Source: an uncultured Chromatiaceae bacterium
Lineage (GTDB): Bacteria; Pseudomonadota; Gammaproteobacteria; Enterobacterales; Alteromonadaceae
Direction of reading: 5' to 3'
DNA length: 6,167 bases
Assembly (NCBI GenBank): GCA_946482615.1
Contig: CAMLSF010000198.1
Coordinates: 1 to 6,167 of the forward strand
Part shown: positions 6,100 to 6,167 of the stretch, one piece after another
Layout: each line of letters begins with the position of its first letter
How positions within the stretch are numbered: the first letter of the stretch is position 1
Position numbers and translations under genes: made by a program
The notes under the pieces: generated by a model
What the model saw: the letters and a program-made list of their open reading frames with translations, nothing else
Database searches by the model: none
Told to the model about the DNA's origin: nothing

Positions 6100-6167
6100 G
6101 GACGCATAGCTCAGCTGGATAGAGTACTCGGCTACGAACCGAGCGGTCGGAGGTTCGAATCCTCCTG
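6100..6167 (+). tRNA. argV: tRNA-Arg (anticodon ACG), 3' end cut by the window
   Basis: This tRNA reads CGU, CGC and CGA once A34 is converted to inosine. Acceptor GGACGCA (6100-6106) is followed by a D arm starting GCTC (6109). The anticodon stem CTCGG/CCGAG (6127-6131 and 6139-6143) holds loop CTACGAA with anticodon ACG at 6134-6136. The T arm GGAGG-TTCGAAT-CCTCC is complete, and the final TG of the window pairs with C6105 and A6106. The last five acceptor bases, the discriminator and the CCA lie beyond the edge. It starts 15 bases after tRNA-Ser, so the two should be processed from one precursor. The body closely resembles E. coli tRNA-Arg(ACG) while the acceptor differs; the symbol follows the E. 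coli context. Confidence 0.96.

Noticed and set aside
1..6167. Mobile element, CRISPR array, phage or defence system
   Set aside because: No transposase, integrase, repeat-spacer pattern or defence-gene motif is visible. tRNA genes can be integration sites, but no att duplication or integrase appears in the window.

Overview
The window is a conserved housekeeping block from a gammaproteobacterial chromosome. The best match is a marine or freshwater member of the Alteromonadales/Chromatiales group, such as a Rheinheimera- or Alishewanella-like bacterium. That placement is an inference from four things: the gene order alaS - aspartate kinase - csrA - tRNA-Ser(GCU) - tRNA-Arg(ACG), a near-E. coli CsrA core, encoded CCA on the complete tRNA, and an S46 dipeptidyl-peptidase next door. 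Every protein-coding gene lies on the + strand.

Layout. Positions 1-260 are the 3' end of an S46-family dipeptidyl-peptidase gene, closed by a strong intrinsic terminator at 267-297. After about 170 bases of non-coding sequence comes a tight run of four genes: a polytopic membrane protein (466-1188, probably BPSS1780 family), recX (1191-1676), alaS (1680-4304) and an aspartate kinase of LysC type (4311-5519). The gaps are only 2, 3 and 6 bases, with no internal terminator and no obvious internal promoter, so they probably share a transcript. A 113-base gap carrying a dyad and several GGA motifs leads to csrA (5633-5836). A 158-base AT-rich gap with a good sigma70-like promoter then leads to tRNA-Ser(GCU) (5995-6084) and tRNA-Arg(ACG), which runs off the window end.

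How it fits together. RecX restrains RecA, AlaRS charges tRNA-Ala, LysC opens the aspartate-family amino-acid pathway, CsrA is a global post-transcriptional regulator, and the tRNAs feed translation. The linkage is a conserved genomic neighbourhood rather than one pathway.

I see no mobile element, CRISPR array, phage gene or clearly new system. The points most worth a second look are a perfect 12-bp inverted repeat just inside the aspartate kinase gene, the degenerate effector-binding part of that kinase, recX separated from recA by a membrane-protein gene, a dyad spanning the candidate csrA promoter, and the clustered GGA motifs before csrA.
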